Below, piece after piece: positions 23,752 to 33,098 of a stretch of 33,118 nt of DNA (positions are counted from its first letter, which is position 1; every line of letters begins with the position of its first letter). This DNA comes from Hyphomicrobiales bacterium (GTDB lineage: Bacteria; Pseudomonadota; Alphaproteobacteria; Rhizobiales; Rhizobiaceae), in contig UCFC01000028.1 of assembly GCA_900471515.1 (NCBI GenBank), forward strand, positions 68,441 to 101,558, given 5' to 3'. Made by a program: the position numbers and the translations under genes. The notes under the pieces were generated by a model. It made no database searches, was not told the origin of the DNA, and saw only the letters and a program-made list of their open reading frames with translations.

Positions 23752-24717
23752 ATGACATCCAAGCTTGACCAACTCCGCGAGATCACAACCGTCGTCGCCG
23801 ACACCGGCGATATCCAGGCTGTCGCTCGTCTGAAGCCGGTCGATTGCACGACCAACCCTTCCATCGTTCTCAAGGCACTCGGCACGGAGATGTTTGCTGA
23901 TGACATGAAGGAAGCAATCGCCTGGGGCAAGAAGCTCGGCGGCGATGCCGATGTCGCGGCCGCAGCCGTTGCCGACCGCCTTGCCATTTCCGTCGGTGCG
24001 GCGCTCGTAAAGCTCGTTCCCGGCCGCGTTTCGACCGAAGTCGATGCCGACCTGTCCTTCGATACCGAAGCCTCGCTGAAGAAGGCGCGCAGCATCATCG
24101 CCGCCTACAAGGAGCGCGGCATCGAGAAGGATCGCATCCTCATCAAGCTCGCTTCCACCTGGGAAGGCATTCGCGCTGCCGAAATCCTGCAGAAGGAAGG
24201 CATCGACTGCAATCTGACGCTGCTCTTCTCCAAAGCCCAGGCGATTGCCTGCGCCGATGCCGGCGTGTTCCTGATTTCGCCTTTCGTCGGCCGTATTCTC
24301 GACTGGTACAAGAAGTCGACCGGCAAGGATTTCACCGCCGAGGAAGATCCGGGTGTGCTCTCCGTTCGTGACATCTACAATTACTACAAGGCCAACGACA
24401 TCAAGACGGTCGTCATGGGCGCTTCCTTCCGCAACACCGGCGAAATCGAAGCGCTGGCCGGTTGCGACCGTCTGACGATCGCTCCGAATCTGCTTGATGA
24501 GCTGTCGAACGACCAAGGCAAGCTCGAGCGCAAGCTGTCGCCCGAAACCGTCAAGCCGGTTGCGAAGATCGCGGTCGACGAAAAGACCTTCCGCTGGATG
24601 ATGAACGAAGACGCCATGGCGACCGAAAAGCTTGCCGAAGGCATTCGCGCATTTGCAAAGGATCTCGGTACGCTGCGCAGCCAGGTTCGCAAGGAACTGC
24701 AGCTCGCTGCTGCCTGA
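23752..24717 (+). CDS. tal: Transaldolase
   Basis: This 321-residue TalB-type transaldolase of the non-oxidative pentose phosphate pathway transfers a dihydroxyacetone unit between sedoheptulose-7-phosphate and glyceraldehyde-3-phosphate. The Schiff-base Lys132 lies in [11 protein letters not shown], the same number as in E. coli TalB. The motif [15 protein letters not shown] near the N-terminus and [26 protein letters not shown] are characteristic. The ATG at 23752 has AAGGA nine bases upstream; a TTG at 23746 is the rejected longer start. It is monocistronic: long leader upstream, strong terminator downstream. It links to the polyol locus in this window because pentulose phosphates feed this pathway. 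Confidence 0.96.
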   Translation: MTSKLDQLREITTVVADTGDIQAVARLKPVDCTTNPSIVLKALGTEMFADDMKEAIAWGKKLGGDADVAAAAVADRLAISVGAALVKLVPGRVSTEVDADLSFDTEASLKKARSIIAAYKERGIEKDRILIKLASTWEGIRAAEILQKEGIDCNLTLLFSKAQAIACADAGVFLISPFVGRILDWYKKSTGKDFTAEEDPGVLSVRDIYNYYKANDIKTVVMGASFRNTGEIEALAGCDRLTIAPNLLDELSNDQGKLERKLSPETVKPVAKIAVDEKTFRWMMNEDAMATEKLAEGIRAFAKDLGTLRSQVRKELQLAAA

Positions 24718-24744
24718 GGCAGGGCAGGCCGCACATTCACGAAG

Positions 24745-24776
24745 GGCGCGGGTGCCGCTGGCATCCGCGCCTTTTT
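24745..24776 (+). terminator. Rho-independent terminator of tal
   Basis: A 12-bp stem, GGCGCGGGTGCC (24745-24756) and GGCATCCGCGCC (24760-24771), has one G-U pair and a 3-nt loop and is followed by TTTTT. Confidence 0.9.
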
Positions 24777-24813
24777 CATGTTGATATCAAGAGCATAAGG
24801 CGGAGGAAAAGCG

Positions 24814-25482
24814 GTGGCTGACGAAGACGATGGAAATTCGCTGGTCTCGTTCGCCTATAAGCATGCGAGCTTTATCCTTTCGGCGCTCGGCGGTCTTGTC
24901 GTCTTTCTGCTTCTGACCTCGCGGGAGGTCAGCGCCAGCAATATCCTGTTCGGCTGGAATGCCTCGGCGATCGTCTTCATCGGGCTCAGCTGGCGAAAAA
25001 TGCTGCGGGCCACCGTCGAAAGCATCCGGAAGCGATCCGCCGATCTCGATTTCTCCGACACTTTCCTGCTTTTCCTGTCGATTGCCGCAGCCCTTGCCAG
25101 CATTGCCGGCATCGGCATCGAACTTCATTCGATCAAGGATGCGCCGGCCAATATCGCGCTCTGGCGCGCGGCTGCGGCGATCCTGACCATCCTGATCTCC
25201 TGGGTTTTCCTGCACACGCTTTTCACCATCCACTACGCCCATTATTTCTATGGCAGCGCGGACAAGTGCGAAGGGCTGAAATTCCCCGATGGAATCGAGG
25301 AGCCGGCCTATTGGGATTTCCTCTATTTCTCCTTCACGATCGGCGTGGCGGCGCAGACGGCTGATGTCGCGATCACTTCGACGACGATGCGCAAGTTTAC
25401 CCTGCTGCATGCGCTGCTCTCGTTCCTGTTCAACACGACCATTCTGGCACTTGCGATCAACGTCGGGGCGAGCCTGCTTTAA
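24814..25482 (+). CDS. DUF1345 family membrane protein
   Basis: This 222-residue integral membrane protein has five or six hydrophobic segments, at about residues 18-34, 45-58, 84-105, 116-140, 170-185 and 195-218. The DUF1345 signature YWDFLYFSFTIGVAAQTADV is near residues 167-186. Function is unknown in this family. The start at 24814 gives a short acidic N-terminus (MADEDDGNS) with GGAGGAAAAGC upstream. Its stop overlaps the stop of the next, convergent gene by two to three bases at the TTAA sequence near 25480. Confidence 0.87.
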   Translation: MADEDDGNSLVSFAYKHASFILSALGGLVVFLLLTSREVSASNILFGWNASAIVFIGLSWRKMLRATVESIRKRSADLDFSDTFLLFLSIAAALASIAGIGIELHSIKDAPANIALWRAAAAILTILISWVFLHTLFTIHYAHYFYGSADKCEGLKFPDGIEEPAYWDFLYFSFTIGVAAQTADVAITSTTMRKFTLLHALLSFLFNTTILALAINVGASLL

Positions 25483-26018
25483 GGCCCGGCCGCGGAGCGG
25501 AAGAGGCTCTCGAAATCGGCAAGGTCGCCCGCGGCGACATCCGAAATTGCCCAGAAGGTCAATCCGCCCTCCGGCCATTGCACCATGTTGTAGCCGTCGT
25601 GTTCCGTCGTGGTCTGGCCCGCCGAAGCCGCGGGCCAGACGAACAGGTTGATGACATGGCCGTGGCGTCTGTAGACGAGGGCGGCGACGGTGCGGCCGCC
25701 GATATAATCGACGCGTCCGCCGACCAGCGGGAAGCCATCCTTGGCGAGATCGCTCACCGGCGGCGAAAAATCGATCTTGCCGTTGAACCAGGGTTTGACC
25801 GTATGCTGATCCGAGGTCAGGACATCGGTCAGGTGATCGGCCATCATGGAGCGAACATGGCTCGCCATGATCTCGTCCTGTAGGATCAAGGTCTGCGACG
25901 GGGCGTTGATGAAGAGGAAGCCGCTTGCCGCCAGCACGGCAAGTGACGGCACGAAGCTCCACAGCCGGCCGAAATCCAGGGCGCGGCGCCAGGCAGGCGG
26001 CCGGTGCTGCGGCGGCAC
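25479..26018 (-). pseudogene. Truncated anti-sigma-factor-like protein (C-terminal half only)
   Basis: The reading frame encodes at most 179 residues: a Pro/Arg-rich linker, one transmembrane segment (about residues 20-37, WSFVPSLAVLAASGFLFI) and a periplasmic domain with the runs FNGKIDFSPPVSDLA, GFPLVGGRVDYIGGR, VALVYRRHGHVINLFVWP and FWAISDV. This is the C-terminal part of rhizobial membrane anti-sigma factors. The N-terminal sigma-binding domain (about 70-80 residues) is absent: the frame meets a stop at 26052-26054 and DoxX begins at once on the other strand. The only upstream start is GTG at 26018 with no Shine-Dalgarno, so I call it a remnant. Expression of the periplasmic half alone cannot be excluded. 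Confidence 0.55.
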
Positions 26019-26071
26019 AGCAGGAGCCTGCAGGCGGGTTTGCCGCCCGCTTCAAAAAGGTGGAGGATATG

Positions 26072-26515
26072 ATGGAAAATGCAGCAAGCCGGCCCTCTTT
26101 GGCCGATCTCATTCTTCTTGCGGGCAGGCTTCTCCTGTCCCTGATCTTTCTGCATGAAGGTTTTACGCTCGTCGCAGACATCACCGCGACGCTTGCGATC
26201 TTCGAAAAGCTCGGCCTGCCTGCGCTGATGACATTCGGCGTGATTGCCCTGCAGATCGGCGCCGGCCTTGCCATTGCCGTCGGTCTCCTCAGCCGGATCG
26301 GTGCGGTGGCCCTAGGGCTGTTCTGCCTGGCAACCGCCTTTCTGTTTCACACCGATCTTTCAAACCAGAACGAGCTGCTGCATTTCGAGAAGGATCTCGC
26401 GATCGCCGGTGGCATGTTCATCCTGGCGGTCGCCGGCGCAGGGTCGATATCTCTCGGCGGTCTCGTGAAACGGCAGGTCAGGGGACTGCATCCCTGGCTG
26501 ATGGCCGTGCTGTAG
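26072..26515 (+). CDS. DoxX family membrane protein
   Basis: This 147-residue DoxX-family protein has four hydrophobic segments (about residues 12-30, 48-70, 72-92 and 108-130) and the typical N-terminal run LILLAGRLLLSLIFLHEGF. DoxX proteins are often encoded beside ECF sigma/anti-sigma pairs and are linked to redox stress, but no activity is assigned here. The start is one of two consecutive ATGs (26069, 26072). GGAGG at 26062-26066 favours the second. The upstream neighbour on the other strand is the truncated anti-sigma gene. Confidence 0.86.
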   Translation: MENAASRPSLADLILLAGRLLLSLIFLHEGFTLVADITATLAIFEKLGLPALMTFGVIALQIGAGLAIAVGLLSRIGAVALGLFCLATAFLFHTDLSNQNELLHFEKDLAIAGGMFILAVAGAGSISLGGLVKRQVRGLHPWLMAVL

Positions 26516-26541
26516 CGCAGCCGTTCAGAAGGGCTCGGCTG

Positions 26542-26715
26542 CTAGAAGATCGCCTGCCCGGCCATCAGGGCCAGGATAAGGAAGATCAGGAAGACGACGA
26601 GGAATATGCCGAAGAGTACGCGGGCAATTGTTGCGGTTGCCGCGGAAATGCCGGAGAAGCCGAAAAAGCCGGCGACGATCGAAATGACCAGAAAAATCAG
26701 AGCCCATTTCAGCAT
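26542..26715 (-). CDS. DUF1328 small membrane protein
   Basis: This 57-residue protein has two hydrophobic helices, with sequence beginning [20 protein letters not shown] and continuing through [21 protein letters not shown]. This is the DUF1328 (UPF0391) pattern. GGAAGGA precedes the ATG by about 8 bases. The family is common in rhizobia and is frequently stress-inducible. A candidate general-stress promoter lies just upstream (GGAAC-N16-CGTC, 26747-26771), consistent with that. No molecular function is known. Confidence 0.9.
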   Translation of the reverse strand: MLKWALIFLVISIVAGFFGFSGISAATATIARVLFGIFLVVFLIFLILALMAGQAIF

Positions 26716-26746
26716 GGATGTCTTCCTTCCGTGATTGCTGGAAGAA

Positions 26747-26771
26747 GACGCGCCAAGGCCGATTTGGTTCC
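26747..26771 (-). promoter_or_regulatory. Candidate EcfG/RpoE2-type general stress promoter for DUF1328
   Basis: On the minus strand GGAAC (26767-26771) is followed after 16 bp by CGTC (26747-26750). The alphaproteobacterial general-stress sigma consensus is GGAAC-N16/17-CGTT. Transcription would start near 26740, giving a leader of about 25 nt. Confidence 0.5.
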
Positions 26772-26798
26772 AAATCGTTTAAAATGGAACGGCGTTCC
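26760..26798. repeat. Two adjacent palindromes between DUF1328 and TerC
   Basis: CGATTTGG-TT-CCAAATCG (26760-26777) and GGAACG-G-CGTTCC (26786-26798) are perfect inverted repeats 8 bp apart. Both contain GGAAC-type motifs of the stress promoter and could be operators or duplicated promoter elements. Confidence 0.45.
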
Positions 26799-26899
26799 TT
26801 AAAAGCGTACTGCTGTGGCCCGCAAGGGCTTTTCAAAGGCGTTTCGATCTGTTTCAAGGGATCGTCATCGATTTGCCCCATCGACGAAAGCCCTTCTCC

Positions 26900-27520
26900 A
26901 TGCACGCTTTTCTGGACCCCCAGGTCATTTCCGCCTATCTCGAAGTCATCATGATCAACATTATCCTGTCAGGGGATAATGTGATCGTCATCGGCATGGC
27001 CGCCGCCGGCCTTTCCACCGATCTGCGGGGGAAGGCAATCGTCACCGGCATTGCCGCGGCCGCAGTCATCCGCATCGTTTTCGCCGTCATTGCCGCTCAA
27101 CTGCTCGTCATCAAAGGCATCAATCTCGTCGGAGGCCTGCTGCTTCTGTGGATCTGCTGGACGATGTTCAAGGAGTTGCGCGAGGCGGAGGAAGAAGAGG
27201 CCGGCGACGAAACCAGCCAGCACGCCCACAAGCCGAAGCTTTTTCGGCAGGCGATCGGCCAGATCATCTTTGCGGATCTTTCCATGTCGCTCGACAATGT
27301 CCTGGCCGTTGCCGGCGCGGCGAAGTCGAACATGAATGCCTTGATCTTCGGCCTCATCCTGTCCGTCATCCTCATGGGTGTCGCATCAAATTTCGTGGCA
27401 AGGCTGCTCAATCGGTTCAAATGGATCGGCTGGATCGGCCTTGCCATCATCGTCTACGTGGCGCTCGAAATGGTATGGGAAGGCGGCTGGGAGCTGCTGG
27501 CGCTCTATAATCAGGCCTAG
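26900..27520 (+). CDS. TerC family integral membrane protein (YjbE-like)
   Basis: This 206-residue TerC-family protein has about seven hydrophobic segments. The two family motifs are SGDNVIVIGMAAAG (Asp26, Asn27) and SLDNVLAVAGAA in the second half, with an acidic cytoplasmic loop between them (REAEEEEAGDETSQHAHKPK). TerC relatives are implicated in metal (often manganese) export or metalation of exported proteins. The start at 26900 is ATG; an extended reading from a TTG at 26873 is not favoured. I could not find a yybP-ykoY manganese riboswitch upstream. The stop overlaps the stop of the convergent LuxR gene. Confidence 0.9.
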   Translation: MHAFLDPQVISAYLEVIMINIILSGDNVIVIGMAAAGLSTDLRGKAIVTGIAAAAVIRIVFAVIAAQLLVIKGINLVGGLLLLWICWTMFKELREAEEEEAGDETSQHAHKPKLFRQAIGQIIFADLSMSLDNVLAVAGAAKSNMNALIFGLILSVILMGVASNFVARLLNRFKWIGWIGLAIIVYVALEMVWEGGWELLALYNQA

Positions 27521-28623
27521 ATTTTCAGGCTGGAGAGCAGCGAGATAAGCTGGGACTGGCGCTGCGTGCCGGTCTTGGCGAGAACCTTCTTCACGTAGCC
27601 GCGCGTCGTCTCGTAGGTGAGGCCGGATATTTCGGCGATCTGGCGGGGCGACGAGCCTTCCATCAGCAGGCGCGCGACCGCCGTTTCCTGGGGCGTGAGC
27701 GAAAAGAGCCGGCGCAGCAGATCGCCGCTCGGGGCTGCGCGTTCGGAGAGGTCAGTGACGATGGCGACGGCGGCGGAATGCGAGAAAAGCTCGGCCGGCG
27801 CTCCGTTCAGCCGCTGGGCGCGGATGATCAGCGGCGCCTTTCCGGGGCGTGAAAACAGAACCGGTGTTGAGACGGCCGCATCGGCAAACGGCTCCTTTGA
27901 GAGGACCGCCTGCAGATGGCGGCGCAGCAAGCCCGTCTCTTCCTGGCTGAGAGCCGTGAGCTCCCGGTCGACAATCCGGATGTTGCCGTCGAGCAGCTTT
28001 TCCGCCCGCTGGTTCAGCCGGGTAATGTGCCCGGCCCGGTCGAAGAAGACGACCGCGGTGCCGGCAAGCTCGAAAGCCTCGCTCATGCTGTCGATCCTGG
28101 CGACGTGCAGCGCGCGGACGATCTCTGCGGCGACGGTCAGTTTCGACTGCATCTTAATGAGCAGCTGCTCGTCGTCGCGATCGAAAGGCTGGTCCTGGAT
28201 GCGGCGCTGCAGGTTGAGGCTCAGCATCGTGTCGCCGGCGGTGAAACCGACCATGGCAGAGTAGCGGAAACCGAAGCGGGCCAGGAATTCTGTATAGAAG
28301 ACGTGGTGATTGAATTCCTCATCGCCGGCAATGTCGTGTTCGATGATGACACCCTTGGCCATCGCAACGGCCAGGCCGCGTTCGCGAAAGTCGCGCTTGT
28401 ACCATTCCTCGGCAAAATAGACCTGAAAGGCTTCCAGCAGATTGGGCGTGGTCATGAAGCCGGCAGGGAATTTCCCGCGCACCGGCATGATATGCGTGCC
28501 GGTGGCACCGGTGGCGCGGCTGATATGCTCCAGCGTGCGCTCCCAGCTCCCCGGCACCAGCGCAGATTCCAGCAACCCGTCCAGCGCCGTTTCGAGCTCG
28601 GAGATATCAATGCCGGTCGCCAT
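27517..28623 (-). CDS. LuxR-type transcriptional regulator with PAS-like sensor region
   Basis: This 368-residue protein has a C-terminal LuxR/GerE helix-turn-helix (about residues 305-362: SLTPQETAVARLLMEGSSPRQIAE, then GLTYETTRGYVKKVLAKTG). The central region includes a PAS-like stretch (about residues 175-235, ELAGTAVVFFDRAGHITRLNQRAEKLL). The N-terminal half is helical and lacks a receiver phosphorylation site or a recognisable acyl-homoserine-lactone domain, so it is a solitary regulator with an unknown signal. ATG start at 28623. Its stop codon overlaps that of terC. An inverted repeat in its upstream region could be an operator. Confidence 0.87.
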   Translation of the reverse strand: MATGIDISELETALDGLLESALVPGSWERTLEHISRATGATGTHIMPVRGKFPAGFMTTPNLLEAFQVYFAEEWYKRDFRERGLAVAMAKGVIIEHDIAGDEEFNHHVFYTEFLARFGFRYSAMVGFTAGDTMLSLNLQRRIQDQPFDRDDEQLLIKMQSKLTVAAEIVRALHVARIDSMSEAFELAGTAVVFFDRAGHITRLNQRAEKLLDGNIRIVDRELTALSQEETGLLRRHLQAVLSKEPFADAAVSTPVLFSRPGKAPLIIRAQRLNGAPAELFSHSAAVAIVTDLSERAAPSGDLLRRLFSLTPQETAVARLLMEGSSPRQIAEISGLTYETTRGYVKKVLAKTGTQRQSQLISLLSSLKI

Positions 28624-28682
28624 GAATAAGTAATGCCTGACTGCTGTCTTTTATTCGATAAGGAATCACACGTATCGCGAGC

Positions 28683-28704
28683 TGCCATGGAGAGTGAAAT
28701 GGCA
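28683..28704. promoter_or_regulatory. Inverted repeat upstream of the LuxR-type gene
   Basis: TGCCAT (28683-28688) and ATGGCA (28699-28704) are separated by 10 bp in an AT-rich spacer 60 bp before the gene. Possible operator; weak evidence. Apart from this and the terminator below, the 185-bp spacer shows nothing I recognise. Confidence 0.3.
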
Positions 28705-28751
28705 ATTCAACGTTTAGAAATAGTATTTGCAGTTGTATTATGACAAGCTGA

Positions 28752-28782
28752 CAAAAGTCACTGACGGCGACAGCGACTTTTG
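28752..28782 (-). terminator. Terminator of the putrescine operon
   Basis: On the minus strand the RNA forms a 12-bp stem with one G-U pair (plus-strand arms 28752-28763 and 28771-28782) and a 7-nt loop. The distal arm ends in ACTTTTG, supplying the U-tract. It lies 27 bp after the dehydrogenase stop. Confidence 0.7.
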
Positions 28783-28808
28783 AGGCAGATCAGGCGGTCA
28801 GCGTTCAA

Positions 28809-30236
28809 CTATCCGTGATTGATCATCACGTGACGGACAGCGGTATAGTCTTCCAGGGCATAGACAGACATGTCCTTGCCGTAGCCCGATTGCTTGAGGC
28901 CGCCATGCGGCATCTCGTTCACCAGCATGAAATGCGTGTTGATCCAGGTGCAACCGTATTGCAGGCGGGCGGCCGTCTTCATGCCGCGGCCGATATCCTT
29001 GGTCCAGACGGAGGAGGCAAGGCCGTAATCGCTGTCGTTTGCCCAGGTCACGGCATCGGCGACGTCGGTGAAGCGGGTGACGGAGACGACGGGGCCGAAG
29101 ACTTCCCGCCGGACGATCTCATCATCCTGCGTGGCGCCGGCCACGACCGTCGGCGCGTAGAAGAAGCCCTTGTCGCCCGAGACCTTGCCGCCGGTGGTGA
29201 TCTGCATGTGCTTGTGTTCGGAGGCGCGGGTGACGAAGCTTTCGACGCGGTCGCGCTGGCGCCTGGAAATCAGCGGGCCGATTTCGTTCTCCGTGTCGTC
29301 GGCCCGGTTGAAGCGGATGCTGGAGACGGCGGAGGTCAGGTCGGCGACGAAATTGTCGTAGACCTTCGCATCGGCATAGATGCGGCAGGCGGCGGTGCAG
29401 TCCTGGCCGGCATTGTAATAGCCGAAGGTGCGGATGCCGGCGACCACGGCCTCGATATCGGCATCGTCGAAGACGATGACGGGGGCCTTGCCGCCGAGTT
29501 CCAGATGGGTGCGCTTGACGGTCCTGGCGGCTGCCTGCAGCACCTTCTTGCCGGTCGCGACATCGCCCGTTATCGACACCATGCTGATTTTCGGATGGTT
29601 GATCAATGCGTTGCCGACGCTTTCGCCACGGCCGAGGATGACATTGACGACGCCCTCGGGAAGGATTTCCGACAGCAGTCTCGCCATCTTCAGGGCCGTC
29701 AGCGGCGTCTGTTCGGAGGGCTTGAAGACGACGGTATTGCCGCCGGCGATGGCCGGCGCCAGCTTCCAGGCCATCATCATCAGCGGGTAGTTCCACGGCG
29801 CGATCGAGCCGACGATGCCGATCGGGTCACGACGGATCATCGAGGTGTGGCCGGGCAGGTATTCTCCGGCGACCGGTCCGTGCAGGTTGCGCACGGCGCC
29901 GGCAAAGAAGCGGTAGCAGTCGACGATGGCGGGGATTTCGTCGTTCAGCACCGCATTGATCGGCTTGCCGCAGTTCAGCGCCTCAAGCGTCGCAAAGCCC
30001 TGTGCGTCCCTTTCGATCGCATCGGCGATTTTCAGGAGATAGGCCGAGCGCTCGGACGGGGTCGTCTGCGACCAGGCGGAGAAGGCCTTTTCGGCGGCGC
30101 TGACGGCGGCATCGATCTGGCCGAGCGAGGCTTCGGCAAGGTTCAGCAACGTCTCGCCCGTCTTCGGGTTCAGGATGTGCTCTTCCGTTTCCGTGCCGGT
30201 CTCGAAGCGGGAACCGATCAGCATTTGCGTATCCAT
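28809..30236 (-). CDS. patD: Gamma-aminobutyraldehyde dehydrogenase
   Basis: This 475-residue NAD-dependent aldehyde dehydrogenase resembles E. coli PatD (YdcW), which oxidises 4-aminobutanal from putrescine to GABA. Visible hallmarks are [41 protein letters not shown], the general-base Glu in LELGGKAP, and the catalytic Cys in [14 protein letters not shown], the latter typical of this subgroup. The ATG at 30236 has AGGGAGAA upstream; the longer frame to 30395 overlaps the permease gene and is rejected. It is the last gene of an operon with a polyamine-type ABC importer, the same order as E. coli ydcTUVW, which strongly supports the putrescine role. The putrescine aminotransferase is not in the window. 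Confidence 0.92.
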   Translation of the reverse strand: MDTQMLIGSRFETGTETEEHILNPKTGETLLNLAEASLGQIDAAVSAAEKAFSAWSQTTPSERSAYLLKIADAIERDAQGFATLEALNCGKPINAVLNDEIPAIVDCYRFFAGAVRNLHGPVAGEYLPGHTSMIRRDPIGIVGSIAPWNYPLMMMAWKLAPAIAGGNTVVFKPSEQTPLTALKMARLLSEILPEGVVNVILGRGESVGNALINHPKISMVSITGDVATGKKVLQAAARTVKRTHLELGGKAPVIVFDDADIEAVVAGIRTFGYYNAGQDCTAACRIYADAKVYDNFVADLTSAVSSIRFNRADDTENEIGPLISRRQRDRVESFVTRASEHKHMQITTGGKVSGDKGFFYAPTVVAGATQDDEIVRREVFGPVVSVTRFTDVADAVTWANDSDYGLASSVWTKDIGRGMKTAARLQYGCTWINTHFMLVNEMPHGGLKQSGYGKDMSVYALEDYTAVRHVMINHG

Positions 30237-30294
30237 GGGCGTTCTCCCTTGTGGTTGGTCGAGTGGATGCGAGGGGCTCCGCGTCCGCTCCGGG

Positions 30295-31110
30295 TTATTT
30301 GCCGGCACCGGCGATCTGATCGCCGTCGCGCGTGAGGTAATAGGCTGCCAGGATCGGCAGGAAGGTGACGAGCACGACGGCCATGGCGACCACATTTGTG
30401 ACCGGGCGCTGGCGCGGGCGGATCAGCTCTTCGAGCATCCAGATGGGCAGGGTGGATTGCTGGCCGCCGGTGAATGTGGTGACGATGACTTCGTCGAAGG
30501 ACAGGGCGAAGGCGAGCATGCCGCCGGCAAGAAGAGCCGTGCCGATATTCGGCAGGATGACATGGCGGAAGGTCTGGAAACCGTCGGCGCCGAGATCCAT
30601 CGAGGCTTCGATCAGCGAGCCCGAGGTGCGGCGGAAGCGGGCGACGGCGTTGTTGTAGACGACAACGACACAGAAGGTGGCATGGCCGAGCACGATCGTC
30701 CAGACCGAGAAGGGGATGTCGAACAGGCTGAAGGCGGAACGCAGGGCAATGCCGGTGATGACGCCCGGAAGCGCGATCGGCAGGATGACGAGCAGCGAGA
30801 TCGCCTCGCGTCCGAAGAATTTCGTCTGGCTGATGGCGGCCGCGCAAAGCGTGCCGAGGATGAGCGCGATCACCGTTGCGATACAGGCAACCTGCAGGGA
30901 GAGGCCAAGGGCTGCCCAGACATCCGGGCGGTTCCAGGCGATGGCGAACCATTGCAGCGTCAGGCCCGGCGGCGGCCATTGGTAACTCTTCTCCTCCGTC
31001 GTGAAGGCATAGACGAAAATCAGCAGGATCGGCAGATGCAGGAAGAGCAGGCCGCCGGCGGCTGCGATCTTCAGGAAGAACGGCGATTTCTGTCCGCGAT
31101 CAGAGTGCAT
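30295..31110 (-). CDS. ABC transporter permease, PotC/YdcV type (putrescine/polyamine)
   Basis: This 271-residue inner-membrane permease has about six membrane segments, beginning [21 protein letters not shown]. The cytoplasmic EAA loop reads [20 protein letters not shown]. The segment [23 protein letters not shown] is characteristic of PotC-like polyamine and related importers. The start at 31110 (ATG, GGGAG upstream) overlaps the end of the preceding permease gene by 11 bp. A TTG reading from 31134 is not favoured. A 58-bp gap leads to patD. Confidence 0.92.
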   Translation of the reverse strand: MHSDRGQKSPFFLKIAAAGGLLFLHLPILLIFVYAFTTEEKSYQWPPPGLTLQWFAIAWNRPDVWAALGLSLQVACIATVIALILGTLCAAAISQTKFFGREAISLLVILPIALPGVITGIALRSAFSLFDIPFSVWTIVLGHATFCVVVVYNNAVARFRRTSGSLIEASMDLGADGFQTFRHVILPNIGTALLAGGMLAFALSFDEVIVTTFTGGQQSTLPIWMLEELIRPRQRPVTNVVAMAVVLVTFLPILAAYYLTRDGDQIAGAGK

Positions 31111-32062
31111 CGAAGGCTCCCATGCGTTTGGCAAGCCAGAGATAGATCGCCATGATGACGATCGGCACGACCGAGAAGGCGGCTGCGAGCGGCACGTTGC
31201 CGGCCGTTCCCTGCTGCGTATAGACGGCTTGCCCGATGAACAGGCGCGACGAGCCGATGATCTGCGGGATGATATAGTCGCCCAATGTCAGCGAGAAGGT
31301 GAAGATCGATCCGGCGACGATTCCGGGCAGGGCGAGCGGGAAAAGCACGGTTCGGAAGGTCTGGCTCGGCGTGGCGCCGAGATCGGCGGAAGCCTCGATC
31401 AGGTTGCCGGGCACGCGCTCGAGGGCTGCCTGCGTCGGCAGGATCATGTAGGGCAGCCAGATATAGACGAAGACGATGAAGGTGCCGAGATAGCTGACGG
31501 AGAGCGAATTGCCGCCGACGACCGGCAGGGCGAGCACGCCGTCTAGCAGCCAGGAGAGGCGGAGCTTTGCGAAGAACCAGGTGAGGATGCCTTCCTTGGC
31601 GAGGATCAGCTTCCAGGCATAGATCTTGACGAGATAGCTCGACCAGAGCGGCAGCATGACGCCGAGATAAAAGAGCGCCTTCCATTTTCCCTGCGCGTAA
31701 CGGGCGGCGTAATAGGCGATCGGAAAGGCTACGATGGCCGAGGCGACGGTGACGAGCGCCGCCATCAGGACCGTCCTGACGATGATGTCGAAATTGCTCG
31801 GGTTCAGGAGCTGGGCATAGGTATCGAGAGTGAATTCGTAATTCACCAGGCCCGAGAAATCGTCGATCGAAAAAAAGCTCTGCAGCAGAAGCGCGATCAG
31901 CGAACCGATATAGATGATGCCGAGCCAGAGCAATGGCGGCGTCAACATCAGGAAGAGCAGCAGCTTCGGATGTCGCCAGAAACTGTCGGAGAGACGGCCG
32001 GAGAAGCCGCCGCGCCGGGGCAGGATCGAGCTTTCCGGTTTGGTCATCGCCAGTGCTGTCAT
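31100..32062 (-). CDS. ABC transporter permease, PotB/PotH/YdcU type (putrescine/polyamine)
   Basis: This 320-residue permease has a cytoplasmic N-terminal tail of about 30 residues, then around six membrane segments starting [20 protein letters not shown]. The EAA loop reads [20 protein letters not shown], followed by [13 protein letters not shown], typical of the PotB/PotH side. Its ATG overlaps the stop of the ATPase gene by four bases (ATGA), and its own end overlaps the next permease gene, so the three transporter genes are translationally coupled. Confidence 0.92.
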   Translation of the reverse strand: MTALAMTKPESSILPRRGGFSGRLSDSFWRHPKLLLFLMLTPPLLWLGIIYIGSLIALLLQSFFSIDDFSGLVNYEFTLDTYAQLLNPSNFDIIVRTVLMAALVTVASAIVAFPIAYYAARYAQGKWKALFYLGVMLPLWSSYLVKIYAWKLILAKEGILTWFFAKLRLSWLLDGVLALPVVGGNSLSVSYLGTFIVFVYIWLPYMILPTQAALERVPGNLIEASADLGATPSQTFRTVLFPLALPGIVAGSIFTFSLTLGDYIIPQIIGSSRLFIGQAVYTQQGTAGNVPLAAAFSVVPIVIMAIYLWLAKRMGAFDAL

Positions 32063-33045
32063 GCCGCGTCATCCATGTAATGGACGTCGCCAGGCTGCCA
32101 GGCAAGCCGGACGGGCGTTCCGATGTCGGGGATGTCGCTGCCGGCCGGCAGCATGACATGCAGGCGCGACCCTCTGATGTCGACGGTCAGGCGGGTCGCG
32201 GCGCCCAGGAAACTGGCATTTTCGACCCTGGCTTCGATGCCGTCGGCTGTCAGACGGATTGCCTCTGGCCGCAAGCTCGCCCAGCGCTTCTGGCCGCCGA
32301 GGGCTGCCATGATATCGGGGGAGATGACGTTGGACGAACCGACGAAATCGGCGACGAAACGCGTCTTCGGGCAGCGGTAGATATCCTGCGGCGTGCCGTG
32401 CTGGACGATCCCGCCATTGTTGAAGACCGCCACGCGGTCGGCCATCGAGAGCGCTTCGCCCTGATCGTGGGTGACGAAGATGAAGGTGATGCCGAGGGCG
32501 CGCTGCAGGCTTTTCAGCTCTTCCTGCATCTGCTCGCGCAGCTTCAGGTCCAGCGCGCCGAGCGGTTCGTCGAGCAGGAGCACGCGGGGCTTGTTGACCA
32601 GCGCCCGGGCGAGCGCCACGCGCTGCCGCTGGCCGCCGGAGAGCTGGCCAGGGCGGCGGCTGCCATAGCCCGGCAACTTCACCAGTTCCAGCGCTTTCTC
32701 GGCCTCCTTGATCCGCTCCGCCTTGCCGACGCCCTTGACCATCAGCCCGTAGGCGACGTTCTCGACAATATCGAGATGCGGGAAAAGCGCGTAATCCTGA
32801 AAGACGGTGTTGACGTTGCGGCGATAGGGCGGAACGCCTTCGGCCGTTTCGCCGAAAATCTCGATATGTCCGGAGGTTGGCTGTTCGAAGCCGGCGATCA
32901 GCCGCAGGCAGGTGGTTTTGCCGGAGCCGGAGGGGCCGAGCATGGCAAAAAACTCGCCGGGCGCGATCTCAAGATCGACGCCGTCGACCGCGCGCACGGC
33001 GCCGAAGTGGCGAGAGACCTTCTGGAAACGGACGGCTGATGTCAT
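32059..33045 (-). CDS. ABC transporter ATP-binding protein, PotA/YdcT type (putrescine/polyamine)
   Basis: This 328-residue ATPase has Walker A GPSGSGKTT (residues 37-45, Lys43), Q-loop FQDYALFPHLDI, signature LSGGQRQR, Walker B with catalytic Glu in VLLLDEPLGALDL, H-loop VTHDQGEAL, and a C-terminal TOBE domain (SLRPEAIRL onward). It is the first complete gene of the minus-strand putrescine operon. The periplasmic binding protein normally encoded just upstream (ydcS position) is not in the window and would lie past the right edge. Confidence 0.94.
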   Translation of the reverse strand: MTSAVRFQKVSRHFGAVRAVDGVDLEIAPGEFFAMLGPSGSGKTTCLRLIAGFEQPTSGHIEIFGETAEGVPPYRRNVNTVFQDYALFPHLDIVENVAYGLMVKGVGKAERIKEAEKALELVKLPGYGSRRPGQLSGGQRQRVALARALVNKPRVLLLDEPLGALDLKLREQMQEELKSLQRALGITFIFVTHDQGEALSMADRVAVFNNGGIVQHGTPQDIYRCPKTRFVADFVGSSNVISPDIMAALGGQKRWASLRPEAIRLTADGIEARVENASFLGAATRLTVDIRGSRLHVMLPAGSDIPDIGTPVRLAWQPGDVHYMDDAA

Positions 33046-33098
33046 GGAAGCTCCGGTTCTATCTTGTCTGAGAGCGGTCCTGGGTCTGGTTCAAGGAG

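Noticed and set aside
23667..23768. 34-codon frame overlapping the tal start
   Set aside because: No Shine-Dalgarno before its ATG; most likely a chance frame.
26716..26899. yybP-ykoY manganese riboswitch upstream of the TerC gene
   Set aside because: The spacer does not show the conserved core of that riboswitch; only palindromes and a stress-type promoter on the other strand were found.
28815..30335. A 506-codon plus-strand open frame opposite patD
   Set aside because: Antisense shadow of a well-supported aldehyde dehydrogenase; Gly/Asp/Arg-rich with no motif.
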